A stretch of DNA of 64,000 nucleotides from Maribacter algarum (ex Zhang et al. 2020) (GTDB lineage Bacteria > Bacteroidota > Bacteroidia > Flavobacteriales > Flavobacteriaceae): positions 186,001 through 250,000 of the forward strand of contig NZ_VATY01000005.1 in assembly GCF_005885635.1 (NCBI RefSeq), written 5' to 3'. A program made the translations under genes and the position numbers. Shown one piece after another: positions 36,634 to 43,711 of this stretch. How positions within the stretch are numbered: the stretch's first letter is position 1; each line of letters opens with the position of its first letter. The notes under the pieces are model-generated. The model did no database searches and was not told where the DNA came from. It was given only the letters and a program-made list of their open reading frames with translations.

Positions 36634-37653
36634 TTATTGAACAATTTCTATTTGCGAAGTCAAAGGCCTATCGTTATCATCAGAACTTGATACTTGGATG
36701 TAATGACCTTCATTAACTTCCAAAATCTGACAGGTCAGGACCATTTTGGGAATGTCTTTTTGTGCAGGATTAGCCAAATTAGCCACTGGTGTTAGGGTGT
36801 AGGTACATTCATCGAGCCAATCTACCTTAAGTTTTAATTTATATCCTAAAGCTTCGTTTTCTTCAATCTGATATCCTTGACTACGGACTATTTTGGTAAC
36901 TCCATTTTGACGGCTTTCTATTTGAAAACTTCCTGTCTTGACATCTGAACAATCTCCGCATTGGAGATTGAAATCACTTAGGTATTCCTTCGTAATGGGT
37001 TGTCCGCCAAGTGCTCTTGTTGCTTTTAAATACTTTTTGGCATTTGCGCAATCTTGACTATTCAAGTACGCTATAGACAATTTATAGGTCGTGTGAATAT
37101 ACTCGGAATCAATTGCATAGGAAGCTAGAAGCTTCTCTTTTGCCATTTTTAAGCTTCTTTGAGCGCTTTTGTAATTTGAACGAACATTATCGTAATATTC
37201 CCCCAAATAGGTAGTGGCATAATCGGTTAAAATTGGTGCGCTTTCAGGGTCGAGTTTTAGCCCATGCGTATATTCGTTTCTTGCTTCATCATAGGCTCCT
37301 AAAGCCATGTAGACGGATCCATACCCCCAATAGATTCCAGAGTTTTTCGGATTCAGTAAATAGGCTTGATTAAAGCGATACATGGCAGTTTTTAAATCTC
37401 CTTTGTACAAATAGTCAAAACCGATATGAATCATTTCATGTGCACCCTCGGAGTTCGATTTTCCATTTTCAAGAATAGAGTTCACAAATCTTGTGTCTGC
37501 TGCAATTTCCGATTTGGTTTTTTCAGTATTACCATACTCAGGAAGCATTCGAATGTCTTTTTTCGCTTCTTTTTGCCAAGATTTAAATGACGATTGTTGG
37601 GCATATGCTCCTAAAGAGAATAAAAATGAAAGTACTAGTATGAGATACTGCAT
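36634..37653 (-). CDS. Secreted tetratricopeptide repeat protein
   Basis: A 339-residue exported protein (signal peptide ending AYAQ). Residues about 60-200 contain at least three TPR-like units (DYLYKGDLKTAMYRFNQAYLLNPKNSGIYWGYG, VYMALGAYDEARNEYTHGLKLDPESAPILTDYA, KLSIAYLNSQDCANAKKYLKATR). A C-terminal beta-rich domain follows, with Cys residues (CGDCSD, CTYTLTP, CQILEV). It is probably a periplasmic protein-interaction factor; no catalytic motif is seen. Confidence 0.82.
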   Translation of the reverse strand: MQYLILVLSFLFSLGAYAQQSSFKSWQKEAKKDIRMLPEYGNTEKTKSEIAADTRFVNSILENGKSNSEGAHEMIHIGFDYLYKGDLKTAMYRFNQAYLLNPKNSGIYWGYGSVYMALGAYDEARNEYTHGLKLDPESAPILTDYATTYLGEYYDNVRSNYKSAQRSLKMAKEKLLASYAIDSEYIHTTYKLSIAYLNSQDCANAKKYLKATRALGGQPITKEYLSDFNLQCGDCSDVKTGSFQIESRQNGVTKIVRSQGYQIEENEALGYKLKLKVDWLDECTYTLTPVANLANPAQKDIPKMVLTCQILEVNEGHYIQVSSSDDNDRPLTSQIEIVQ

Positions 37654-37713
37654 AGGTTGAATTTAACCTATTTATAACGTAAAGCGACTGTTTTTGTTGC
37701 TGTTAACCCACTT

Positions 37714-38415
37714 TTAACTATCCTTCCTATGGGTGTAAGGATTTGCACGATAATACGCTTTTGGGTCAAATTCGCGGTCTTCGAATTTTTCTGGTAAGAT
37801 TTTAAAGTGAAGAATTCGGTCTACTCTAAAAGCTCGATAGTCTTTACGTAAGTGGCACCAGGCCATTAAAATCCATTTGTTGTCAGAATACAAGAGCATG
37901 TAAGGCTCAACTTTTCTAAAAGAAGGCTCTGAGTTATCTAGTTTTCGGTAATTGATTTCAATGTAATTGAAGTTTGTAGCTGCCAATTGTATTTCAGAGA
38001 GTGCATTACTACTAATGTTTTCGGAACGTCTTCCAAACACATGTATTTTCTTGTTAAGCATTTCGCTTTTCTCCAGAACAGAGGAACGAAAAACAGATTT
38101 GATTTTAGTAAGTGCTTCCTCAAAATCAAGAACGAATGAAGAATCATTTGATTTGCTGACCAAGTGTTGTGCCGTGATTAAGGCATTAGCTTCTTTTTCC
38201 GTGAATTGCACGGGCGCTACCGTATAACCATCCATTAATGTATATCCTCTTCCTTCTAAAGTTACAACTGGAACACCAGCTTCAATTAGTTTTTGGATAT
38301 CCCTATAAATCGTACGGATGCTGACCTCGAACTTATCTGACAATTCGGTTGCGGTCAAAACCCGTTTGGATTTTAGCAGTGTTAATATTGATATAAGGCG
38401 GGATAACTGTGTCAT
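37714..38415 (-). CDS. YafY-like transcriptional regulator (HTH + WYL)
   Basis: A 233-residue cytoplasmic regulator: an N-terminal winged helix (LSRLISILTLLKSKRVLTATELSDKFEVSIRTIYRDIQKL) and a WYL ligand-sensing domain (YIEINYRKLDN, VEPYMLLYSDNKWILMAWCHLRKDYRAFRVDRI), with a WCX-like tail. I start it at the ATG at 38413-38415; a TTG lies three codons upstream. Such regulators bind DNA near their own gene. The nearest candidate target is the VOC gene at 38472, transcribed in the same direction just upstream. Confidence 0.9.
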   Translation of the reverse strand: MTQLSRLISILTLLKSKRVLTATELSDKFEVSIRTIYRDIQKLIEAGVPVVTLEGRGYTLMDGYTVAPVQFTEKEANALITAQHLVSKSNDSSFVLDFEEALTKIKSVFRSSVLEKSEMLNKKIHVFGRRSENISSNALSEIQLAATNFNYIEINYRKLDNSEPSFRKVEPYMLLYSDNKWILMAWCHLRKDYRAFRVDRILHFKILPEKFEDREFDPKAYYRANPYTHRKDS

Positions 38416-38471
38416 TAGAAACAAAGATAGCGAACCGTCAACCGATTCGCCATCTTAAGAATTTTAAGGTA

Positions 38472-38843
38472 CTAGTTCCAAGAATGTAAGGCTATTTTGT
38501 TTCCTTCGGTATCTACTATTTGTGCCATGAATCCGTTTTCCCCAATATCGGTCTTTGGCATTACTACAGAACCCCCTGCTGTCACCACACGGGCTAAGGG
38601 AACACTAAGGTCATCTCCTCCATTAAGATAAACAACAACACCATCTTTTGAGGGTGTATAGCCTTCCATTTCAACAATACCTCCACCAACTCCATTGTTG
38701 TCTTCATCATATGCGAACATGCCATATTTCATTTCCGCCATTGGCGCATCTGTAATTTTGGTGTTTAATACGTTCGTGTAGAATGATTTAGCTCTTTCGA
38801 AATTTTTTACTGGAATTTCAAACCAGCTGATTGCATTTGTCAT
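38472..38843 (-). CDS. VOC family protein
   Basis: A 123-residue glyoxalase-fold protein starting AISWFEIPVKNFERAKSFYTNVL, with a closing GFMAQIVDTEGNKIALHSW. It resembles the bleomycin-resistance-like VOC proteins that lack the full metal triad: the first position is Trp-Phe-Glu and the last is Ala-Leu-His. It has no signal peptide. It is the gene upstream of the WYL regulator on the same strand (57 bp apart), so both may respond to the same compound. Confidence 0.87.
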   Translation of the reverse strand: MTNAISWFEIPVKNFERAKSFYTNVLNTKITDAPMAEMKYGMFAYDEDNNGVGGGIVEMEGYTPSKDGVVVYLNGGDDLSVPLARVVTAGGSVVMPKTDIGENGFMAQIVDTEGNKIALHSWN

Positions 38844-38961
38844 TGTATTTTAATTTAAAGGTTAAACTTAATACAAAGATATTTAGCAAAATGTCAGATG
38901 TTGTCAGGGGTTTTTCATTTTATCAATTCCTTTAGCGCAGGAGAATTTTTTTGAATCGATT

Positions 38962-39375
38962 TCACTCATGATATCCTTTTTCAACCAATCGCTTTGAAAT
39001 CCACCAATAATTCCCTTCGGGGTCAATTACACCCCCTTGACGATCTTCATAGTCCATATTGGCAGGAGGAAAACTTTCTATAGCACCATTTTCTAAGGCA
39101 TTTTTATAAACGGTGTCTACATCATTAACATAAAGATAGAGCGCGGTACGCATGTTTTCAAATTCTCCACGGGCCTGACTTATCATGAAACAGCTATTAC
39201 CAATTTTCAAAATACAATTACCAACATCTCCATTTGGAGCAATGGAGCGATTGATTTCCTCGGCCCAGAACGCTTTTTTCAAAAAGTCGATTTCTTTCTG
39301 GGGGTCCGAAACAAACAAATAGGAATTTACAGTTTGAAATCCCTCTGGTTTAAACACATTATAAATTCCTTTCAT
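38962..39375 (-). CDS. VOC / PhnB-like glyoxalase-fold protein
   Basis: A 137-residue protein of the PhnB-like VOC group: GFQTVNSYLFVSDPQKEIDFLKKAFWAEE, GNCILKIGNSCFMISQA, LYLYVNDVDTVYKNALENGA and the closing GGVIDPEGNYWWISKRL. Relatives are mostly uncharacterised or act in stress resistance. It is the last gene of a close-packed group with DUF1772 and an NAD(P)H-binding protein (gaps of 4 and 9 bp), which follows an AraC-type regulator gene. Confidence 0.87.
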   Translation of the reverse strand: MKGIYNVFKPEGFQTVNSYLFVSDPQKEIDFLKKAFWAEEINRSIAPNGDVGNCILKIGNSCFMISQARGEFENMRTALYLYVNDVDTVYKNALENGAIESFPPANMDYEDRQGGVIDPEGNYWWISKRLVEKGYHE

Positions 39376-39379
39376 AAGA

Positions 39380-39874
39380 TTATATTTTTGATGTTATACT
39401 GCAGATAATGAGTAAAATAAAAGCAGCTAGAGCACTATAGGTACGTATCCAATTTAGTAAATTCCATTTGTTTTCGAAACTCTCACGTAGTGTTTTAGCG
39501 TCTTCTAATGAGATGTCGTTTAATTGGGTCTTATCCAAAATAGTATTCAAAGGAATGTTCCCTACAAAGGTCACTATGATTACACCAATTAGATATAACA
39601 ATGAGGCGATTAAAAGCATCCAAAATAGATTTTGGGGTTTCAACCTCAAATGCAAAAAAGACGATAATGGCAGCAATACTGCCGCACCGAATATTGCAAG
39701 GAAAAACGCAGGATTCAAAATGGTTCGGTTCATTGCCTGAAAAGACCTAAGATATTCAACATCACTCAACCTACCAATACCGCTAGTGACCGTATTCGAC
39801 CAAGTAAAAAAGAGACCTGCCATGACTCCGGTTGATAGGGTCGCAAGAATTAGAATTATAGATTGTGCTTTCAT
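39380..39874 (-). CDS. DUF1772 family membrane protein (anthrone oxygenase-like)
   Basis: A 164-residue membrane protein with four hydrophobic helices. It starts IILILATLSTGVMAGLFFTWSNTVTSGIGRLSDVEYLRSFQAMNRTILNP, which is the DUF1772 signature, and ends with ENKWNLLNWIRTYSALAAFILLI. The family includes anthrone oxygenases acting on aromatic polyketides; most bacterial members are uncharacterised. It lies between the SDR-like and VOC genes in the presumed AraC-controlled unit. Confidence 0.87.
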   Translation of the reverse strand: MKAQSIILILATLSTGVMAGLFFTWSNTVTSGIGRLSDVEYLRSFQAMNRTILNPAFFLAIFGAAVLLPLSSFLHLRLKPQNLFWMLLIASLLYLIGVIIVTFVGNIPLNTILDKTQLNDISLEDAKTLRESFENKWNLLNWIRTYSALAAFILLIICSITSKI

Positions 39875-39883
39875 GATTTCGGA

Positions 39884-40516
39884 TTAATACGATAGACCAG
39901 GAGTTTTATGTAAATAGTTAAGGCTATTCAATTGCTTTAGAATAAAGTCAGCAACATCAGCTCTAGATATCTTTAGTTTTAGCGATTTGTCCTTAGGACT
40001 AAATCCATGTATGTAATTTCCAGTTTTCTCGCCGTCAGTAAATGCTCCAGGTCTAACGATTGTCCAAGTCAACCCGCTTTCTTGAACATACTTTTCCTGA
40101 AGTTCATGATCTTGAAAGATTTGTTTGAGATACCAACCGAACATAATGTATTTCCAGAAAAAATTTAGGTTCTCGTTGCTTTCATAGGTGCCTAATGTGC
40201 TTTGACATATTAGACGTTGTACGCCATTAGCTTTCATAGCTGCGATAATGTGCTTTGTACCTTCCGAGCGTACAACACTTTTTCTGCTCCTTCCTGACCC
40301 TAATGCTATGATGACGACATCCTGCCCTTGAACCGCACTTGTTACATCCAAGGGATTGAATACATCACCATTCGCGATTTTCAAATTGGGACTCTGAAAA
40401 TCTTCTAGTTTTGATTCGTTTCTACAAAATGCTGTGACTTTATGCCCTTGCTCTAGAGATTGAAAAATAAGATGTTTTCCGATAGTGCCTGTGGCACCAA
40501 ATACTACTACTTTCAT
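39884..40516 (-). CDS. NAD(P)H-binding SDR-like oxidoreductase
   Basis: A 210-residue atypical short-chain dehydrogenase (NmrA/flavin-reductase-like). The Rossmann motif VVVFGATGTIGKHLI is right at the N-terminus, and it supports the ATG at 40514-40516 over an upstream extension. Further features are DVVIIALGSGRS, a VQRLICQSTLGTYE strand and WTIVRPGAFTDGEKTG. It lacks the classic YxxxK catalytic pair, as is usual in this subgroup. It follows the AraC-family gene by 84 bp and is followed by DUF1772 after 9 bp. Confidence 0.88.
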   Translation of the reverse strand: MKVVVFGATGTIGKHLIFQSLEQGHKVTAFCRNESKLEDFQSPNLKIANGDVFNPLDVTSAVQGQDVVIIALGSGRSRKSVVRSEGTKHIIAAMKANGVQRLICQSTLGTYESNENLNFFWKYIMFGWYLKQIFQDHELQEKYVQESGLTWTIVRPGAFTDGEKTGNYIHGFSPKDKSLKLKISRADVADFILKQLNSLNYLHKTPGLSY

Positions 40517-40600
40517 GTTTTTTGATTTTTTGATGATTAATACTGACACAAAACTAGCGCGGAACAAAGAGCCCCAATAGAACAAAACCGACAAAATGAG

Positions 40601-41386
40601 TTAGTGAGCGGTTTCCTGTAGGAATTCAGATGGCGTTTTACCAGTATATTTTTTAAAACTACGTATGAAATGCGATTGGTCGGAGAAACCACTCTCAAAA
40701 CTAATGTCTAGCAATTGCTTATAGTTCTCATTGGTCAATTGCATTAGTGAGCATTTGAACTGAATGATTTTAGCAAACTGTTTGGGAGTAAGCCCCACTT
40801 GGGCATTGAACTTTCGTTCGAATGTACGTTCGGCCAAGAAGACCTTATCACGGATTACTTTTATAGAGAGTTGTCCACGCTCTGCTAATATCAAAGCAAT
40901 GGCTTCCTGTATTTGATCGTCTTTTGGCACTTGGTGATAGCTTATTAGTTCTTCGGTCAATTCTGAAAGAATGCCTACCCATTCTTCTAAAACTTCAGTA
41001 GCTCTTAACTTTTTGACATAAGCATTTACATTAATTTGTTCTAGTTGAAACAGGTCATAACAATCATCATTCAATTCTCTGGGGTTTACCCCTAGCAGAT
41101 ATTTAGATGCAAAAGGATAAAGTTGAAGTACCACAAATTTAAATGGACCTTTTATATCTAAGGAAACAGGTTCAAGCGTTTGCCCATATAAAAAAAGCTC
41201 AGATAACTTTTTGTTTCGCGGAAGCAGATAACAGCCATTTTCAGAAGTGTAATACATAATTCCTGGATAGCCGTCTGCGTAAAGAGGAATGTTGGTATGG
41301 GAATTCATAGCATTAGTTTCCATGACCATTATGGTATTTACATAGGGTCTTAACCTTTCGGGAGGCATGAATTCAGCTTTTCGCAT
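40601..41386 (-). CDS. AraC family transcriptional regulator
   Basis: A 261-residue regulator with an N-terminal ligand-binding part of the DUF6597 type (PPERLRPYVNTIMVMET, then GPFKFVVLQLYPFASKYLLGV) and a C-terminal pair of helix-turn-helix motifs (FLAERTFERKFNAQVGLTPKQFAKIIQF and ISFESGFSDQSHFIRSFKKYTGKTPSEFL). It lies immediately upstream of the SDR-like, DUF1772 and VOC genes on the same strand, which are its probable targets (inference). Confidence 0.93.
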   Translation of the reverse strand: MRKAEFMPPERLRPYVNTIMVMETNAMNSHTNIPLYADGYPGIMYYTSENGCYLLPRNKKLSELFLYGQTLEPVSLDIKGPFKFVVLQLYPFASKYLLGVNPRELNDDCYDLFQLEQINVNAYVKKLRATEVLEEWVGILSELTEELISYHQVPKDDQIQEAIALILAERGQLSIKVIRDKVFLAERTFERKFNAQVGLTPKQFAKIIQFKCSLMQLTNENYKQLLDISFESGFSDQSHFIRSFKKYTGKTPSEFLQETAH

Positions 41387-41486
41387 ATATTAAAAGTACA
41401 ATTTCTAATGCCTTTGGTCTTAAAATCAACTAAAAAAGTACCGATAAAAAACCACTTCAATCGTTAAGGTGTTTTCACCATCGAAT

Positions 41487-41554
41487 TCACTTATCGAGCA
41501 TTTTCTACACTTTATCCTAATTTTTGTCAAGTACCGAAAAATAAGGCTTTTCAG
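41487..41554 (+). promoter_or_regulatory. Conserved leader/promoter element shared with 25482-25551
   Basis: This element, starting about 140 bp upstream of the small secreted protein gene at 41627, repeats the blocks found before its paralogue: TATCGAG, TTCTACACTTT (41503-41513), TCCTAA (41515-41520) and TACCGAAAA (41532-41540), again with 11 bases between the last two. A GGTG-TTTT-CACC inverted repeat lies just upstream at 41468-41479. The two copies differ elsewhere, so the blocks are under constraint. Confidence 0.7.
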
Positions 41555-41626
41555 CGATTGAAATCGAGATGAGGCTTCAAGCTGTCGTTATTTTGGTGTA
41601 ACCCAAATGATTATAAATACCTACTT

Positions 41627-41914
41627 ATGAAGTCTTTAATTACTCTTCTTTTTATCCTTACATCTGCAGTATCTGCTTTAGCAAATACGAACGACCACGA
41701 TAAAGTATTAAACCCTCAAATCGAAAGTTATGTACAAGTTGAATTTTCTAAAATGGGCGATCTTTTGGATAGTAGCACTATTGTTGCTGCCGAGCTTAAT
41801 GAAGTTAAGACAGCAACTGAAACTGAAGTTGCTCGCTTATACAAATTCAAAAACTCAAGAATAAAAAAGGCATTAGCTTTTAAAACGAAAAGAAACAGAG
41901 CCAAAACGGCATAA
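41627..41914 (+). CDS. Small secreted basic protein (paralogue of the gene at 25612)
   Basis: A 95-residue protein with a Sec signal peptide (cleavage after ALA, about residue 19), a variable acidic-to-neutral middle and the same basic tail as the protein at 25612 (TEVARLYKFKNSRIKKAL, then F-KTKRNRAKTA). Twelve of the conserved tail residues are Lys or Arg. Function is unknown. A 43-residue membrane peptide gene follows after 26 bp, and both are closed off by a terminator at 42158. Confidence 0.8.
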   Translation: MKSLITLLFILTSAVSALANTNDHDKVLNPQIESYVQVEFSKMGDLLDSSTIVAAELNEVKTATETEVARLYKFKNSRIKKALAFKTKRNRAKTA

Positions 41915-41940
41915 GACTTAACCCCAAATAAATATATACC

Positions 41941-42072
41941 ATGATTGTATTAGCATCTTTAATTCCTGCAGTAGTTCTTACGACAATGCTTTTAAGAGTT
42001 AAAAAACAAACGAAAAAATTAGAGCCTATTAAAGTAAGGGTTCAGAATGATAGAAGACAGTTTCGGTCTTAA
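41941..42072 (+). CDS. 43-residue single-helix membrane peptide
   Basis: A short frame ATG-TAA encodes 43 residues: a hydrophobic N-terminus (MIVLASLIPAVVLTTMLL), then a strongly basic tail (RVKKQTKKLEPIKVRVQNDR). The predicted form is one membrane helix with a cytoplasmic basic tail. It begins 26 bp after the secreted basic protein gene and ends before the terminator, which supports a real co-transcribed gene. I know no family for it, and the paralogous locus at 25.6 kb has no counterpart. Confidence 0.5.
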   Translation: MIVLASLIPAVVLTTMLLRVKKQTKKLEPIKVRVQNDRRQFRS

Positions 42073-42089
42073 TAATACAAAGTCCCCCT

Positions 42090-42120
42090 CTTAAGCCGTT
42101 TCCTAGCGGTGTGGCTTAAG
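42090..42120 (+). repeat. Inverted repeat after the 43-residue peptide gene
   Basis: CTTAAGCC (42090-42097) and GGCTTAAG (42113-42120) are perfect complements with a 15-base loop, 17 bp past the stop. There is no long T run after it, so it may be an mRNA 3' stabiliser or a weak terminator ahead of the stronger one at 42158. Confidence 0.55.
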
Positions 42121-42157
42121 AATTTTGTCACCTATCAATACCAATATTAATTAGTTA

Positions 42158-42206
42158 AGCATCGAACGATTCCCTGAGGGGAGGTTTGGTGCTTTTTTCT
42201 TTTTAT
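42158..42206 (+). terminator. Rho-independent terminator of the small-peptide operon
   Basis: AGCATCGAAC pairs with GTTTGGTGCT (two G-U pairs), with an inner TCCC/GGGA stem, followed by a T-rich tract. It ends the plus-strand unit of the two small peptide genes. Confidence 0.8.
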
Positions 42207-42286
42207 CATGTTTTAAGCGGATTTTCCTCGCTTTGCGACTGCTAAAATTATTATTTTCTTTACGTACTTCTCTTGCGATGGAGGTA

Positions 42287-42724
42287 CTATGCAACTTTCG
42301 TTGTACTCCTCTTTTTAGCTTTAATACTATTTGTAATTAACATATAGACTGCGTGGGGCAACATAAAAATGGTAATACCTGAATTTGGCACCATATAACA
42401 ACCAAGTAGCACAATTACAATATAACCCACAGTAAAATAATGCGGCAAAACCTGTTTCTGTTTTTCAATAGAATGTACCAATAGGCCCAAGGGAATGAGG
42501 AAAATACCGAAATATAAAAACCAAAATGCAGCAAAATTTTCGAAATTCGTATGACCTACAGCCGCAGGTAATTCTTCCATACCATCACTGACTATAAAGA
42601 AATATGATTTTGAGAACTGAAGCATCTGTTTTTGAAAACCATCGGGAGAAAAGGCAAATTGTGTATGTAGTAGACCGATTATTATAATTAATATTCCGCT
42701 TGTAATTTTTTTAATAATTCTCAT
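42287..42724 (-). CDS. Four-helix membrane protein, DUF6463-like
   Basis: A 145-residue membrane protein with four hydrophobic segments and an N-terminal IIIIGLLHTQFAFSPDG stretch. It resembles proteins annotated DUF6463, which are often found beside Crp/Fnr or similar regulators. No catalytic motif is evident. It is the gene downstream of the Crp/Fnr regulator, 71 bp apart, and a 16-bp palindrome lies in that gap, which suggests direct control by that regulator. Confidence 0.65.
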   Translation of the reverse strand: MRIIKKITSGILIIIIGLLHTQFAFSPDGFQKQMLQFSKSYFFIVSDGMEELPAAVGHTNFENFAAFWFLYFGIFLIPLGLLVHSIEKQKQVLPHYFTVGYIVIVLLGCYMVPNSGITIFMLPHAVYMLITNSIKAKKRSTTKVA

Positions 42725-42779
42725 ACTGTATTTGTATTAAAAGGTAGTGACAAAACTACTTTTTCATACAGTACTTTCT

Positions 42780-42795
42780 TTTGACCTAGGTCAAA
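42780..42795. promoter_or_regulatory. Perfect 16-bp palindrome, candidate Crp/Fnr operator
   Basis: TTTGACCTAGGTCAAA is a perfect palindrome placed between the stop of the Crp/Fnr-type gene and the start of the DUF6463-like gene, 56-71 bp before the latter's ATG. It has the TTGAC-N4-GTCAA layout of the Crp/Fnr class of binding sites (Fnr: TTGAT-N4-ATCAA). That the adjacent regulator binds it is inference. Confidence 0.6.
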
Positions 42796-43377
42796 TTATT
42801 CTTTTGAGGCTCTAATTCTGCTCAGTGTTTCTTGTGTGATTCCTAAAAAAGAAGCAATATCTCCCAAAGGTACTATTAACTCTATTTTTGGGTACTGTTT
42901 AATTAAGCTTTGGTAACGTTGCTTAACGGTTTTAAACTGAAGGGAAAACATTCGATGTCTATACTGTACAATTACCTTTGACAATACAATCCTAAATAGA
43001 TGTTCAAAATCATGATGCGTATTACACAATATTTCAACATCTTCTTTATTAGTTTCCAATAGAATACAGTCTTCCATAGTTTCAATATCATGAAGACTGG
43101 GTTCATCTGTAAAATAACTAGTACTAGACGTAATAAATTCATTTTTGAAGGCAAACCAGTCCATGATTCGTTTACCATCTTTTAAGTAATAAGCTTTTAG
43201 TGAACCTTCTAAGACAAAAAATAATTTGTGCTGTCGTTGTCCTAGATTAATTAAGTGTGTTCCTCTTTTATATTTGGAAACAGTATACTTAGTACTCCAA
43301 TCTACTAATATATCCCCTGTCAAATCACAGTAGTTTTGAGCTATTTGATGTGCGATTTCGTTTAAATTTTTGCTCAA
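42796..43377 (-). CDS. Crp/Fnr family transcriptional regulator
   Basis: A 193-residue regulator with a cyclic-nucleotide-binding-type beta roll (YKRGTHLINLGQRQHKLFFVLEGSLKAYYLKDGKRIMDWF) and a short C-terminal helix-turn-helix (IVPLGDIASFLGITQETLSRIRA), the usual form in Bacteroidota. No Cys cluster for an iron-sulfur centre is seen. The start codon appears to be TTG (43375-43377), since there is no in-frame ATG upstream before a stop. The bases around that start contain CAACGGTTGAGC, identical to the edge of the repeat at 44468, so the 5' end may have been shaped by that repeat family. Confidence 0.85.
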   Translation of the reverse strand: MSKNLNEIAHQIAQNYCDLTGDILVDWSTKYTVSKYKRGTHLINLGQRQHKLFFVLEGSLKAYYLKDGKRIMDWFAFKNEFITSSTSYFTDEPSLHDIETMEDCILLETNKEDVEILCNTHHDFEHLFRIVLSKVIVQYRHRMFSLQFKTVKQRYQSLIKQYPKIELIVPLGDIASFLGITQETLSRIRASKE

Positions 43378-43461
43378 CCGTTGGTTTTTATAATGATTGT
43401 TGCAAGGTATTTTTATTAATTGGATATTATTTACTTAATGTGTGCAATATATTTTTTAAAT

Positions 43462-43661
43462 GCACCACGACGTCTCGGCTATGATTAGTACGGGACTAAA
43501 GGGCACTTTTGTTTCCGTTTAAGCAATTAGCCGAATCTTTTTGTTTGTTTTTATTTTTTCTTTTTTAAAGCCAAATCCAAAAGATTTGGCAGACTTTCTA
43601 AAAATACACAGACCTTAGCTTTATAGCCCAAAACCCGTATTAATTATAGCCATTGTTGTGC
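43462..43661. repeat. Long imperfect palindromic repeat, copy A (cassette-site-like)
   Basis: This occupies most of the 334-bp gap between the Crp/Fnr gene and the DUF6090 gene. It is a 200-bp element whose ends are complementary: GGCTATGATTAGTACGGG (43477-43494) against CCCGTATTAATTATAGCC (43634-43651), 16 of 18 pairs plus two G-T. The outer ends are GCACCACGAC and ATTGTTGTGC. In the middle is a hairpin GCCAAATC-CAAAA-GATTTGGC (43570-43590) and an ATCTTTTTGTTT tract. It is related to copy B at 44468-44664 along its whole length. The remaining gap sequence (43378-43461 and 43662-43711) shows nothing recognisable. Confidence 0.8.
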
Positions 43662-43711
43662 TTTAGTTATTTTTCGTTCATATTCCTTTTTGGTCTATTC
43701 AAATTCTAAAA

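Noticed and set aside
42288-42306. GTTGTAC-like sequence at the 3' end of the DUF6463-like gene, as a possible left boundary for a Crp/DUF6463 cassette
   Set aside because: It is inside coding sequence, and no palindromic arm or hairpin like those of copies A and B is found around it.
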